A stretch of DNA of 64,000 nt from Pelodera strongyloides (taxonomy: Eukaryota; Nematoda; Chromadorea; Rhabditida; Rhabditidae). Below, in pieces: positions 20,907 to 40,318 of this stretch. The stretch's first letter is position 1; every line of letters begins with the position of its first letter. Position numbers and translations under genes: made by a program. The DNA lies in NCBI GenBank assembly GCA_036852015.1, contig JAANDG010000648.1, positions 1-64,000 on the forward strand. The letters run 5' to 3'. Under the pieces are notes generated by a model. That model saw only the letters and a list, made by a program, of their open reading frames with translations, was not told the DNA's origin and did no database searches.

Positions 20907-21773
20907 TTTTAGGGATAGGTTCACCTCGAATTGCACCTTTTTTTATGATTTCTTTTGATAGTGTGTCCTGTGACCTAGACGGTCAAAATGTGAAAATTGC
21001 AGTAAATTTCGTTTGCTCCTCGGGCCAGGACCAAGCTCAAAAGCAAAGCTACCCAGACTTTATAAAACAACTGGCGTAGCGCAGCCGTAGTCAAACGGTA
21101 CGCCAAACTGTGTTACAAGTGCGAAATAGCGTGATAGGTCTGGTGACGCTAGAGGATACAGGGACCTTATATTCACCCTCTGTCTATCACAACACTATCT
21201 GCACCTCTAGCCCTGTTACGCTATTTCGCACTTGTAGCACAGTTTGGTGTACCGTTTAAAGGGAGAGGCCCACGAGAAAATTTTTTCGAGAAAAGTAACA
21301 TTTTCTAACGAGAAAAGTAACATTTCTGAAATTCCGGACATGTTACTTTTCTCGAAATTTTTGACTACGGCTGCGGTACTCCAGTTGTTTTATAAATCGA
21401 GGTAGCTTAGCTTTTGAGCTTGATCCTGGCTCGGGGAGCAAAGGAAATTTACTGCAATTTTCGCATTTTGACCGTCATAGGTCGTACTATCATATCGTAT
21501 TATATAAATGAGAAACTGTAGTGTGCGCTAGCACCCTGTGCGTTGCGGAAGTTCAATTAGAATATAATGTTGAGCAGTATGAAAAGGGTGCCGAGCTCAA
21601 TCGAATCTCATTATGCAGCTCATTATGCAAAAGAACATATTTCAGACTGTCTCCATTCACAAAATTTTCATCTACGTTTCAGACGCTGTCTAAGTGTGGA
21701 AGACGCCTTAAGCGGCGTAGCCGTCTGGTAAATTATAAAACAGGTGCAATTCGAGGCGAACCTATCCCTTTAA
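20907..21773. repeat. Nested large palindrome with TTAA-type termini
   Basis: The outer ends (agggataggttcacctcgaatt at 20907 and its complement before 21770) enclose arms at about 20960-21095 and 21360-21500 that are reverse complements over topics such as 'caaaatg-gaaaattgcagtaaattt' and 'ttataaaacaactgg'. Inside lies a separate hairpin (21093-21257) and a start of the TTAAAGGG family at 21255. This is several foldback elements inserted one in another. Confidence 0.75.
21093..21257. repeat. 165-bp hairpin repeat
   Basis: Arms aaacggtacgccaaactgtg and its complement (cacagtttggtgtaccgttt) continue inward through tacaagtgcgaaatagcg. It lies inside the larger palindrome. Confidence 0.8.
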
Positions 21774-21950
21774 AGCGAAATACCGTCCGGTTTTTGAAAC
21801 TCATCGAGTACACCAACATTCTTATGCAGCTTCTGCAAATGAACAAACTAGAATAAAAAATCGAGCTTATTTCGAGTAAATTAGAATAAATACGTAAGAA
21901 TTCAGTTGACCACGATGCGTTTCCAAGACCAACCGGTATTTCACTTCAAA
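21770..21950. mobile_element. CGAAATACCGG-family foldback element
   Basis: TTAAAGCGAAATACCGTCCGG at the left end and a decayed inverted copy at the right (ccggtatttcacttcaa). Interior matches the copies at 49766 and 52970. Confidence 0.8.
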
Positions 21951-22473
21951 CCAAATGCCTGAAACGTATGGCGGATTTCGTTGCGGAGTCCGTGACAAAG
22001 GCCCTGGGCTCGGGTCGTCGGGGTCATCGGGGCCTTCGACCGCTCCTCCTCGCACGTTTCGAGCTTTTTGCCGGGCCTTATTTCCGTCTCAGGTTGCAAA
22101 GCTTTAAAACAGTTGAAGCATGCGCTGCCTCCCTATGAGATTACGTCAGTGTTCCCACTCGCTCTCCTCAATACTGCATCCCGTTTGCTACTAAAATAAC
22201 ATTTACTGAGGGTGTCGGAGAATAAATTCGGTGGTTGTTACTTTGGCACATATCTTCGCGATAACCGACTCCATCCGTTCGCGAGTTATCCGGCAGTAAT
22301 GTGACGCGATTCCCTTTTTTTCTGTCTACCCTGATAGTCCGATTCCTGTCTAAAACGCTTAACAACAGTAGAAAAAGTTTGAAATACGTCGTGCATAAAC
22401 CTCATGGTTACTTTGACCCGATTCGCCGTGGCCCCCTTCCTTCCCCGGCTGCTCTGATTCAGAATTAGGCTGG

Positions 22474-22950
22474 TAAATTTATCGTGGAAAAGAGTCCTTG
22501 AATGGAAAGTTTGGGTTCCATCATGTCTTAAATCTACAAAAAGAGGACAATATTTTGAATCGGATTCTATAAAAAGTGGACAATATTCTGCGTTTAAAAT
22601 CAAACCAGGCCTTTTTAATACACAAAATGGCCATTTATTATATGCGATAAGTATTCCAGTTTTTTTGCCAGGAATTTGCTAACTTCTTCTCATTACCAGG
22701 TCCAGGTGTTGGGATCGCACCTGCTTTTAGAATAATATAAGTTGCCTAAAAGGAGGCAAAAAAAATCTGAAAACTAATGACATAAAATAAATGGCCAGTT
22801 TGTGTATTAAAAGGGCCTGGTTTGATTTTAAACGCAGAATATTGTCCACTTTTTATAGAATCCGATTCAAAAAATTTTGTAGATTTAAGACATGATGGAA
22901 CCCAAACTTTCCATTCAAGGACTCTTTTCCACGATGAATTATTGTCCTCT
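22474..22950. repeat. Inverted repeat, arms about 150 bp
   Basis: Left arm (22474-22640) contains aaagagtccttgaatggaaa and aagtggacaatattctgcg; the right arm (22790-22950) holds their complements in reverse order. No coding frame. A probable non-autonomous transposon of another family, without TTAAAGGG ends. Confidence 0.8.
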
Positions 22951-23214
22951 TTTCACATAACCAAAATTACCCCCTTTTTAACGGAAACCACCCTCTAGCT
23001 ATGGATCTTCTTTCGCGTTACTATTATAAAAAAGCGTTACTATCAATATCTTCCCCGTTTTTGCATATTATGTAAGACGGTTCTCGCATCCGCGTTTGTG
23101 TAATATGGGAGATTTATCTAAGAAAAATTATTGAAAACTTTTTGTATACGTGGGTTTGTTGAAAAATGCAAACTGTGTAAGCAAATTGCTGCGTAACCAA
23201 ACTAATTTATTTAG

Positions 23215-31153
<7,939 letters not shown>

Positions 31154-31510
31154 GCAATAAGCCGGTTTCAATATGTTGCGAGTAGTCGCTTTTGTATAAC
31201 ATTCTTTCACTATTATACCATTTGATTTTTCGTTAGATGACCGATTGCTGAAATTGAGCTGAAAAGTTGAAAGATACTGACGTTCCTAATTTCAATCTTT
31301 CAATTCCTCCTAATTACTTAAGTATCAACGCGCGTATGTATGTGTTTGTCACCATGTACGTGAATGCATGTGTGTTTTGTGAAAAACAGGGCTTAAAAGC
31401 CTGATGTTATATCGCTTTGACGTGAAAGAACTTGAATGGCAACCAAGTCTTCGAAATTAGGTGAATTGCTGCAATATACAAATATACTACGCTTTAGTCG
31501 CTTCTTAGAT

Positions 31511-33243
31511 ATTGTGTTTTTCTTGTTTTTCTTTATCTTTTCATACTGCTTGAGGATTTTTAACTATAAATGCTAAAATGCGTTTTTCTTTACGTTTTCA
31601 TACTGCTTGAGGATTTTTAACCATAAATGCTAAAATGCGTTTTTCTTTACGTTTTCATACTGCTTGAGGATTTTTAACCATAAATGCTAAAATGCGTTTT
31701 TCTTTACCTTTTCATACTGCTTGAGGATTTTTAACCATAAATGCTAAAATGTGTTTTTCTTTATCTTTTCATACTGCTTGAGGATTTTTAACCATAAATG
31801 CTAAAATGTGTTTTTCTTTATCTTTTCATACTGCTTGAGGATTTTTAACCATAAATGCTAAAATGCGTTTTTCTTTACGTTTTCATACTGCTTGAGGATT
31901 TTTAACCATAAATGCTAAAATGCGTTTTTCTTTACGTTTTCATACTGCTTGAGGATTTTTAACCATAAATGCTAAAATGCGTTTTTCTTTACGTTTTCAT
32001 ACTGCTTGAGGATTTTTAACCATAAATGCTAAAATGTGTTTTTCTTTATCTTTTCATACTGCTTGAGGATTTTTAACCATAAATGCTAAAATGCGTTTTT
32101 CTTTACGTTTTCATACTGCTTGAGGATTTTTAACCATAAATGCTAAAATGCGTTTTTCTTTACGTTTTCATACTGCTTGAGGATTTTTAACCATAAATGC
32201 TAAAATGTGTTTTTCTTTATCTTTTCATACTGCTTGAGGATTTTTAACCATAAATGCTAAAATGTGTTTTTCTTTATCTTTTCATACTGCTTGAGGATTT
32301 TTAACCATAAATGCTAAAATGCGTTTTTCTTTACGTTTTCATACTGCTTGAGGATTTTTAACCATAAATGCTAAAATGCGTTTTTTTTTTTTCTTTACGT
32401 TTTCATACTGCTTGAGGATTTTTAACCATAAATGCTAAAATGTGTTTTTCTTTATCTTTTCATACTGCTTGAGGATTTTTAACCATAAATGCTAAAATGT
32501 GTTTTTCTTTATCTTTTCATACTGCTTGAGGATTTTTAACCAAAAATGCTAAAATGTGTTTTTCTTTATCTTTTCATACTGCTTGAGGATTTTTAACCAT
32601 AAATGCTAAAATGTGTTTTTCTTTATCTTTTCATACTGCTTGAGGATTTTTAACCATAAATGCTAAAATGCGTTTTTCTTTACGTTTTCATACTGCTTGA
32701 GGATTTTTAACCATAAATGCTAAAATGTGTTTTTCTTTATCTTTTCATACTGCTTGAGGATTTTTAACCATAAATGCTAAAATGTGTTTTTCTTTATCTT
32801 TTCATACTGCTTGAGGATTTTTAACCATAAATGCTAAAATGCGTTTTTCTTTACGTTTTCATACTGCTTGAGGATTTTTAACCATAAATGCTAAAATGTG
32901 TTTTTCTTTATCTTTTCATACTGCTTGAGGATTTTTAACCATAAATGCTAAAATGTGTTTTTCTTTATCTTTTCATACTGCTTGAGGATTTTTAACCATA
33001 AATGCTAAAATGTGTTTTTCTTTATCTTTTCATACTGCTTGAGGATTTTTAACCATAAATGCTAAAATGTGTTTTTCTTTATGTTTTCATACTGCTTGAG
33101 GATTTTTAACCATAAATGCTAAAATGTGTTTTTCTTTATGTTTTCATACTGCTTGAGGATTTTTAACCATAAATGCTAAAATGCGTTTTTCTTTATGTTT
33201 TCATACTGCTTGATGATTTTTAACCATAAATGCTAAAATGTAT
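31511..33243. repeat. 57-bp satellite, about 30 tandem units
   Basis: The word catactgcttgag recurs every 57 bases from 31542 to 33202; one unit near 32380 is longer by 7 T. Units fall mainly in two forms: one with TGCG...TTTACG and one with TGTG...TTTATC; a third (TTTATG) closes the array. It starts about 360 bases after the top-1 stop codon. No open frame follows the unit. Confidence 0.97.
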
Positions 33244-33312
33244 TTATGTGAATGTGCATTGCTAATTTCCCACATAGAGCCGATTTCGTAATTTTTTTGG
33301 AAGTCTTAAGTC

Positions 33313-33849
33313 TTAAAGGGACAGGCCCACCGATATAAACCTATATTTATTATTTGTTCATAATTCATAAAAAGAGTATTTATTAAAATATATACAGACT
33401 AAATATTATTCAGTTTTACCACGGGGAAGTTTTTCCGGTGAGCTTTCCTTACGTAAGGTACGTAAGGTACCGTAGACAAGCCTTGGGTGAAAGAAGTTAA
33501 AACATTTTTAAGGCAGTTAAAACCTCCCCATAGTACCGTAGTTGTTTGCTTATATTAGTCCTGCGACGAAACACGAGAGAGTATGCTGAATAAAAGGGCA
33601 CCAGCCTAAGAAGACACATATGCACATGAGAGTGCAGACAACGAGGCAAACCAAGATGAACAAAAAATGCATACACCTTTAAACAAAGATGAGACTACGG
33701 TCCCTTCCGTAAGGAAAGCTCACCGGAAAAAACTTCCCCGTGGTAAAACTGAATAATATTTAGTCTGTATATATTTTAATAAATACTCTTTTTATGAATT
33801 ATGAACAAATAATAAATATAGGTTTATTTCGGTGTGCTTGACCCTTTAA
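33313..33849. mobile_element. TTAAAGGG-type foldback element
   Basis: Left end TTAAAGGGACAGGCCCACCG; right end is an inverted, slightly altered version ending CCCTTTAA. Arms of about 145 bases (33313-33460 and 33705-33849) pair through 'ccacggggaagtttttccgg'. The centre (33465-33700) is single copy and non-coding. Confidence 0.9.
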
Positions 33850-33963
33850 GTGGATAATCTTATTATATAAAGGAGAAGAGTTTACGTTTTGTTTGAAGCC
33901 GCGTGTGCACGCAACAATGCTCATTCATAAAGATCTGCTCGCAGAAATGGAACATACAAAAAA

Positions 33964-34010
33964 ACTTTCCCTCCGGCGGGATTCGAACCCACCGTGAGCA
34001 CACCTAACTC
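33964..34010 (-). other. 3' half of a tRNA-like sequence
   Basis: On the minus strand: GGTGGGTTCGAATCCCGCC, a T-arm with a five-pair stem, then CGGAGGG and a T run. The matching 5' half is not next to it. Confidence 0.4.
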
Positions 34011-34445
34011 TTAATAATAATTTATTACATCAGAGAGATGCGCACAAAAGCCAACACAGAGTAAAATGTTTGAAAACAAATGAGACTATTGAAAGGAGAT
34101 AAGGACACAAAAGTAGGATTTTTTGGGACTTATAACAAGAGCGTGTATTAGCCGAGCACTACAAACCCAGTAGCTGGACACTATCGGACACTAACACACA
34201 TAAGCGTGCACAGACCCAGGGTTACGTCAGTGGCTAAATTCACCGAACGACCTGGGCGCAATACTTGCATTTATAACTGTGACACGTGTGAGAGTGAAGT
34301 GACTGTGCGATCCAAATTGCTACATAACGGGTTTAGGCATAGGCATTTCAGAGTGAGTAGGTATGCCCGTTGCAATCCATAAAAATCAGACAAACAAATT
34401 AAAAAGGGGAATAAGGCAAAATCACAGGGCAAAGCAACATGACAA

Positions 34446-34920
34446 TCAACGGAGGTGCAAGTGAAGTAGTTCGACAAGGTTTAGCTTTTCCAGTCGTGAC
34501 TTAAATGAGGCACCGGAGGGTGCAGTGATAACGTCGTCCGGGAGCAAGTGATACCATCGCACCGTTCTATGAAAGAACGAATTGCTCAGTAAAGAGCTGC
34601 GAGTGAAGTGTGTTGCCAGCTGAAAGCGGTTTCGGCGACCGAAAGTCAGTCTCCACCTTACATATTTGCTAGGTCGTAGTCTAGAAGTACCACGGATTAT
34701 TTTATAAAGACAGCACAAATCGATAACAGCACGACGAGCAATAAGCGGTGATAAATTGTAAAGCTTCAAAAGCGAACAATATGAAGGAATAGTATGATCG
34801 ACGGGTAGAGAATCACGAGGATAACAGCAACGGTAGAAAAGCATTCTAGAGAACAATCTTTGGATATTTTCAATTTTATTAATTTCTTCAAATATGGACT
34901 CCAAACGGAGGATGAGAATT
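34446..34920 (-). pseudogene. C-terminal part of a non-LTR retrotransposon ORF2 (3' side of the Penelope insertion)
   Basis: Minus-strand protein with EFSSSVWSPYLKK followed by an IQRLFSR segment and a long tail containing ARRAVIDLCCLYKIIRG, the usual region after the reverse transcriptase in CR1/Jockey-like elements. It is the continuation of the reverse transcriptase at 35766-37594 and is shifted in frame around 34870. The stop is at 34446. Non-functional as it stands. Confidence 0.8.
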
Positions 34921-35001
34921 CAATTATTGGTAAATATTCAGTGTTGTGGTGAGCTTTTAATTCCAACCAAAGAAAACAAAGTGTCTTTAGCACATTTATT
35001 T

Positions 35002-35031
35002 CCGACGTTTCGGTTTTACACCATCTTCAGG
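35002..35031 (-). ncRNA. Hammerhead-ribozyme-like core of the Penelope fragment (degenerate)
   Basis: Minus-strand CCTGAAGATGG...CCGAAACGTCGG resembles the CUGAUGA...GAAAC core that ends many Penelope-like elements, with one change in the first box (CUGAAGA). Whether it can cleave is unknown. Confidence 0.45.
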
Positions 35032-35231
35032 GAAAAATTACCTACAAAAACACAATACAATACACAGCACAAATACACTATCAACGTAAAACGACTACAC
35101 ACATAGGCCAGAAAACGAATTCACATGTATTAGGACAAGGAAAAGACAGTACATAACTTACAACGGGAACGATATGGATAAAAATATGAATGAGTAAATC
35201 AAGCGACATTCATCAATAACCGAGTGGTATG

Positions 35232-35654
35232 TTAACTTTGAGTGATAGAGTTAGAGTGAGAGGCAGAGTGACTGGCAGAGTAAGGATGAGAGAGAGTGTG
35301 AGTGACAGAGGGACGAGAGGATAGACTTGGTAGTGATAGGGTGATGGGATTGAGAGAGATTTTCTTGGTACCAGAACTGGTGCACAGCTCGTATTTCCTG
35401 TTGAGTACTGGTCTTTCCGTTTGGATTGACACTGCCTCACTTATCAGGAGTCTACGGAAATTGCACTCTCGGTACAGAATAGCGGTAGAGATTGAGAACG
35501 GAACAGAAGGGTGAGCTTCCTTGTGGTGAGCATCCAGAAGCTTACCTTTTGCCTTGTGCTGCGCTATCCGCTCTCTCAGCGGTTGGCTGGTTTGCCCAAT
35601 ATAAGACTCTCCGCATAGGTTACAAGTTATTTTATAAACTACCATACGGGCCAT
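35232..35654 (-). CDS. GIY-YIG endonuclease domain of a Penelope-like element
   Basis: About 140 residues. VVYKITCNLCGESYIGQTSQ carries the GIY-YIG core (here VYK...YIG), preceded by a C-x2-C pair, followed by LRERIAQHK (catalytic Arg region) and a distal glutamate in ISEAVSIQTERPVLN. In Penelope elements this nuclease nicks the target for integration. The tail is a low-complexity Ser/His/Leu repeat, probably read-through of 3' sequence. The lack of an upstream reverse transcriptase means it cannot move on its own. Confidence 0.8.
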   Translation of the reverse strand: MARMVVYKITCNLCGESYIGQTSQPLRERIAQHKAKGKLLDAHHKEAHPSVPFSISTAILYRECNFRRLLISEAVSIQTERPVLNRKYELCTSSGTKKISLNPITLSLPSLSSRPSVTHTLSHPYSASHSASHSNSITQS

Positions 35655-35765
35655 ACAATCTCCAATACTTCCATCATTACATATTTGACACGTTCCTCCT
35701 CTAGCAGGACAAATTCTGTCACTATTCCAACTTCATGGAGCGTGCATCTGAACAATTATTGGTAA

Positions 35766-37594
35766 GATATATGTGTTGAAAACGGTAATATAAACGTCAG
35801 GCGATCTAACAGATAAGGAACGAAAAAGAAGAAATACTTTAGATGTAGCACGGGACACAATTGAGTCAATATGCGGGATAAAATTGAGTTTTTCATCAAA
35901 AAATGACACAAGATCGCGAATTTTGTCAATAGGTGTTATAGCTTGGGAGGAAATAAAGTACGGAGAACGTTTATTAACTTTTCCAAGATAAAGACAGAAA
36001 CATTTAGAAGGATCAATATTAAGATCCCAGTCTTTACACCATTTAAGGAACAGATCAATTGCTTTTTGAAGGTTAAGAATGATATCGGGATCATCAGTTT
36101 TGTGGATAGAGTACATTTTAATGTCGTCAGCAAACATTCGAACTTGAATTGAGGAATGAATAGATAATAATGAGGGCACTTCACACATATAAATAAGGAA
36201 TAATAGAGGCCCTAGAATAGATCCTTGTGGAACTCCACTAGTGGAGTCAAAAACGTCAGATAGTGCACTATCAATTTTTACTTGGAACGAACGAGAAGTA
36301 AGGAAAGACTCCAGCCAGATATACAATTGCCCTGATATACCAAATCGAGATAAACGATAAAGAAGTTGTTTATGATTAACACTATCAAATGCCTTAGCAA
36401 TATCAAAGTAAACAATGTCTACACAGAATCCTTTAGAAAGAGAATCAAGGAAGTCGAATTGAACATCCACAAGCTGATCATTTACAGAGCTATTACGGAT
36501 GAAGCCAAATTGTTCACGGGGGATAATATTGAAACGGTCAACCCAATCTACAAGTTGCTTATAAACGATCTTTTCCATAACTTTAGACATAGGAGAGGAG
36601 ATAGAAATAGGCCGAAAATTGCTTGGATATTTTGATAAAGGAACTTTGGGTATAGGAACGACAATTGATCGTTTCCATTGATGGGGAACAGTATGAAAAT
36701 ACATGCTAGCATTTAAGATGAACCTTACAGGAAAACAAAGTTCAGAAGCCATTTTCTTTAAAACGATTTGGGGGATACGATCATAAGTAAGGGATGTTTT
36801 TTCTTTTAGTGAGATTAGAGTCTTATAAACAGTTTCACGTTCGAAAAAGATAGATGAGAAGTGTACTGGATAGGAAAGATAGGTAAATCATCTTTAGGTG
36901 TATTTTTGTAAACTGAATGAAAGTAACTAGCCAACAAATTAGCCTTTGCTAAAGGACTATGGTGCTTATTGTTAGTACCTAGAGAATCGTGCAACGTACT
37001 GATTATTGTCTTAGACTTAATTTTATATCCAAGATAACGATAAAAACTTCGTTTATGTAAACTTGAATATAGACGTTTTTCCTTGTTTGCATTGTATTTA
37101 CGAAGATGAAATTGAAGATCACAAGAGATTTTATCATAAAGAACGGAATTCGACGGATCTGTAGAAATAATTTGAAATATACGATCTCTTTGCAACAGAA
37201 GATTTTTAATGTGAGGCGGATATGATTCAAATGGAGTTTGACATTTCTTCAAAGGGACATGTTTAGACAATAGAGATTGCAATAGCGAGGAGGAACGATC
37301 GTATAATTCGGATACGCATATGTAGTTGCTGAATAAAGTATGCCATTCGGTATTACGTAAATCATTTGATAGGACTTCAAAATTACATTTATGATAATTG
37401 GGTACTGTAGTCACCGCATCAGAAAACAAGGGGAAAGCTAGATTAAATTGCTGAGTAGAGTGATCAGCAGTTGCGGATAGTGGTGGTAATGACCTTGCTT
37501 CACAGTCGAGCACTCTACCTGTTGAGCTATGCGAGTAAATCTCTGCTCTAGATAAGGGCAAGGGCACTTTCAATAGGAAATTTGCATGGTACAA
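35766..37594 (-). pseudogene. Non-LTR retrotransposon ORF2 (reverse transcriptase), CR1/Jockey-like, 5' truncated
   Basis: The frame from 36752 to the insertion holds the reverse transcriptase: FRPISISSPMSKVMEK, EQFGFIRNSSVNDQL, FDIAKAFDSVNHKQLL, GVPQGSILGPLLFLIYM and the catalytic FADD at about 36130. Upstream, 37594-36815 in another frame, is the linker between endonuclease and reverse transcriptase (many basic and aromatic residues, ending near NVKLFIRL); the shift lies at about 36820-36850. The apurinic-endonuclease domain is absent. The C-terminal part continues at 34446-34920 beyond the Penelope insertion. A dead copy. Confidence 0.88.
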
Positions 37595-38892
37595 TTAGTC
37601 GAGACGGGAGTTCAGAATCATATTATACGTTTCCACAATACTCTGCCGACGTGTGATTGTTGAGAGGGAAAGGAAGTGGAGTAAGAGGCACATTTTCAAA
37701 AATATATTTTCTTAAAGGAAGGCAGTCACTTCAAATTCAACTTTTGTATTCGATTTTTATTAGATGCAAGAAGATTTATAAAACAATATGCAGTCAGTAA
37801 AAAGCCACATAAAAGCGAACTCAGGGAGAGAAATCAATGAAAATGGGTTTTGGTAAATGATCGTCGCCGGTGCATATATGCAATTGCCAGGGGTACTTGG
37901 AGAGTGAACAGCCTGCAGTGTTACACCTGGCGCGTGGTTTATCACTGCAGGGAATTTATTATGAAACTCTATACGGGCAATTATAAACTACGGTACACTA
38001 GTAAAACTCATACGCAGTGATTTCTCTCCCTGAGTTCGTTTTGCTGTACTTTGGTGCTGGAATCGTAGTTTTCTTCACATATTTGAATATTTAATGAAAA
38101 GCGAATAAAAAAGACGAATTTTTAGTGACTGCGATCCTTTAAATAGGGAAACAACCGGCCGAAGTCCGATTCCTCCAGTCGGAGAAGAGCCCGTAGGGCT
38201 CTTCGAACTGCTGGCATATTATATAAGGACTAACTTAATAAATGATTGACTGATAGTATCTTTTGTTCACCAGTAGGACAAGTTGTTTCATTTTCGTTTA
38301 CTTCGCTGACTTGAGAATGAATGCATGGGAATGTATAGATAAGTATCGGCCGACAAACTAGTTGAAAGGAGTGAATGTTTTTTTCTACTTCGTATGCAAC
38401 AATTCGAGGTATTTTTCGGGTAAGAGTGAAAAATTTTAGTCTCGGTAACAGCTTCTCGGTTTAAGTGTGTAATTTCAGACATTACAACTTTACTATTATT
38501 TCTTTTCTTTTTTTTTACATTAGGATAATTTATCCTGACTAAAGGTATCGTACGATTCTCTAACAGTATAAGACTTAGGATTCGACACGAAATGCGCAAC
38601 ATATCGATGTTTCGAATTCGCTTCTCACACTTGCAACTATAAGAGAACTAAACATAGTCTAACTACGTGTAGGTTACGCCAACACAATCAAACGAGACAC
38701 TAATAAAGAGGATATGATGATGATAATACTACATAGCAAACGTGATCATAGCGACATACATAGCGAGTGATAACATATCAGATAGACGTACTTGCATACG
38801 GTTACGGTGAGAGAAGCGTGGTTCATGAAAAGAGTGGCGAAATAAGTTGACAATAGTTATGTTCTAGCATTACGTAAAACACCTTGGCGCGT
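37595..38892. other. Non-coding, no gene recognised
   Basis: Short open frames only. A tRNA-like A box (minus strand, TAGCTCAACAGGTAGAGTG) lies just inside the truncated end of the non-LTR element at about 37515-37540. Confidence 0.45.
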
Positions 38893-38996
38893 TTAAAGCG
38901 AAATACCGGCCAGTTTTTTAAACGCCACTAGAAGCGAGTTACTGTCGGCGCAGCAACTATGCGTTTCAAAAACCGGCCTGTATTTCGCTGTAAAAT
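38893..38996. mobile_element. Short CGAAATACCGG-family foldback element
   Basis: TTAAAGCGAAATACCGGCC at the left and a complement (ccggcctgtatttcgctgtaa) at the right with only about 30 bases between arms. Confidence 0.82.
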
Positions 38997-39903
38997 AATG
39001 TTATTGAGCCTTACACTTATTGTTTAAGCACACAATAAACACTACACAACTGACAGTAATAGGTAGAGAACGAAACTTTTTTATGTTGAGAACGAAACTT
39101 TCACAAAAAGTTCTTGTTCCAAGCAAGTAAAATATAAACTAAACTGAAACACAGTTCAGTTTAAATTGAAACACAGTTCAGTTTAAATGAAACACAGTGT
39201 TTTCCAGGAGGAAACAGTGTGGCAAACTGGATGACGACGTTCCCGTTTTCCATACTGAAATATTGTTCAGTAGTTCGTAAAACACAGTGCGTATGTAAAA
39301 TATTAGACAGATTCTGTTTGTTGCATCAAACATAAAAAAAAGTGTTCCTACGAAGTGAACTTCATGGACTGACTGTAGGTGGAAGTGAAGTAGGTGTTGG
39401 ATTCATAGTGAGAAAAAAATTTCGGCCTAATTGCACTCTATATGGTTAATTGTCTGGCTGATGAAACTGTGGGCCAAACCTAGTATATCGCCAGGGGATA
39501 AGGAACGTGTTAAGCAGCTGAATTCCTAACCCAAATGTGTAGCGGGCACCCCTCTAGGGCGCGCGGAGGTGCACCATTCAAAGTGGCGCACCTTTCGCGC
39601 AACAGATGCGCTTTCCCAAAAAAGGATCACCGGAGGTGCGCCAACCGCAATTGCACTTCCGTGCTCCAGTGCTCTCCTTCTCCCTCCATAAGGCTATTCC
39701 GCCCCGCTGTGGCGCCACTGTTGTGCGCGGCGATGGTGCAGGATTTCATTGCGAAAGGACATTAACACGTCCGTGAGATACTGAGATTAGAATCAGAGAC
39801 TCGTGCGCCAGATCTGCCACCGATAGCTATTCCTTTACAGGGATGAGGTCACCGTCAATCGGGTTCTTTTACGTCTTTATATTTCTATTTATTTATAATA
39901 CAT
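38997..39903. other. Non-coding with a GC-rich patch
   Basis: 39535-39765 is GC-rich and open in one frame but has no recognisable similarity; direct repeats 'cacagttcagtttaaa' occur at 39150-39190. Confidence 0.45.
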
Positions 39904-40318
39904 TTAAAGGGTCAGGCCCATTTCAGGTAACCCCTTTTTTGATGACTCCATCGGATTCTCCGTTTCAAACATAGTAGGCTGAATTTTTTTCCAATTTTCA
40001 GTCGCAATACTCACGCTGTTTTCAGCAATTTACCATGGCCAGTCATACACAACAATCAATCATAGTTGTCACGCCCATTCACGCTGATTGGCCAATAACG
40101 CAATTGCCACGCCCACTATAGCATATTGGGCAATCAGCGCGAAGGGGCGTGACAATTGCGATTGTTTGTTGTGTATAACTGGCCATGATAAATTGCTGTT
40201 AATTGTGTGAATGTAGCGCGTGAAGTTTGGAAAAAAATGCATCCTACCATATTTGATACGGAGAATCAGATAGAGTCATATAAAATAGGTGTTACTTGAA
40301 ATGGGTGTGACCCTTTAA
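39904..40318. mobile_element. TTAAAGGG-type foldback element
   Basis: Ends TTAAAGGGTCAGGCCCATTT and AAATGGGTGTGACCCTTTAA. The arms run through 'ggccagt-atacacaacaa' and 'attggccaat', each found in inverted form. Confidence 0.88.

Larger units (their letters stand above)
34934..35752 (-). mobile_element. Penelope-like retroelement 3' fragment inserted in the non-LTR element
   Basis: Both sides carry CAATTATTGGTAA (34921-34933 and 35753-35765), a 13-bp target duplication. Inside is a minus-strand frame with a GIY-YIG nuclease and a terminal CGACGTTTCGG...CATCTTCAGG block typical of Penelope-like elements. The reverse transcriptase part is missing, so this is a 5'-truncated copy. Confidence 0.85.

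Noticed and set aside
31511..33243. Regular repeats considered as a CRISPR array
   Set aside because: Units are contiguous without unique spacers and lie in a eukaryotic gene neighbourhood; it is a satellite.
35232..35654. GIY-YIG nuclease as a host repair gene
   Set aside because: Its position between target duplications, the Penelope-type terminal block and the lack of introns favour a retroelement origin.
39535..39765. GC-rich open frame as a small gene
   Set aside because: No recognisable motif, no splice partner and repetitive wording; insufficient support.
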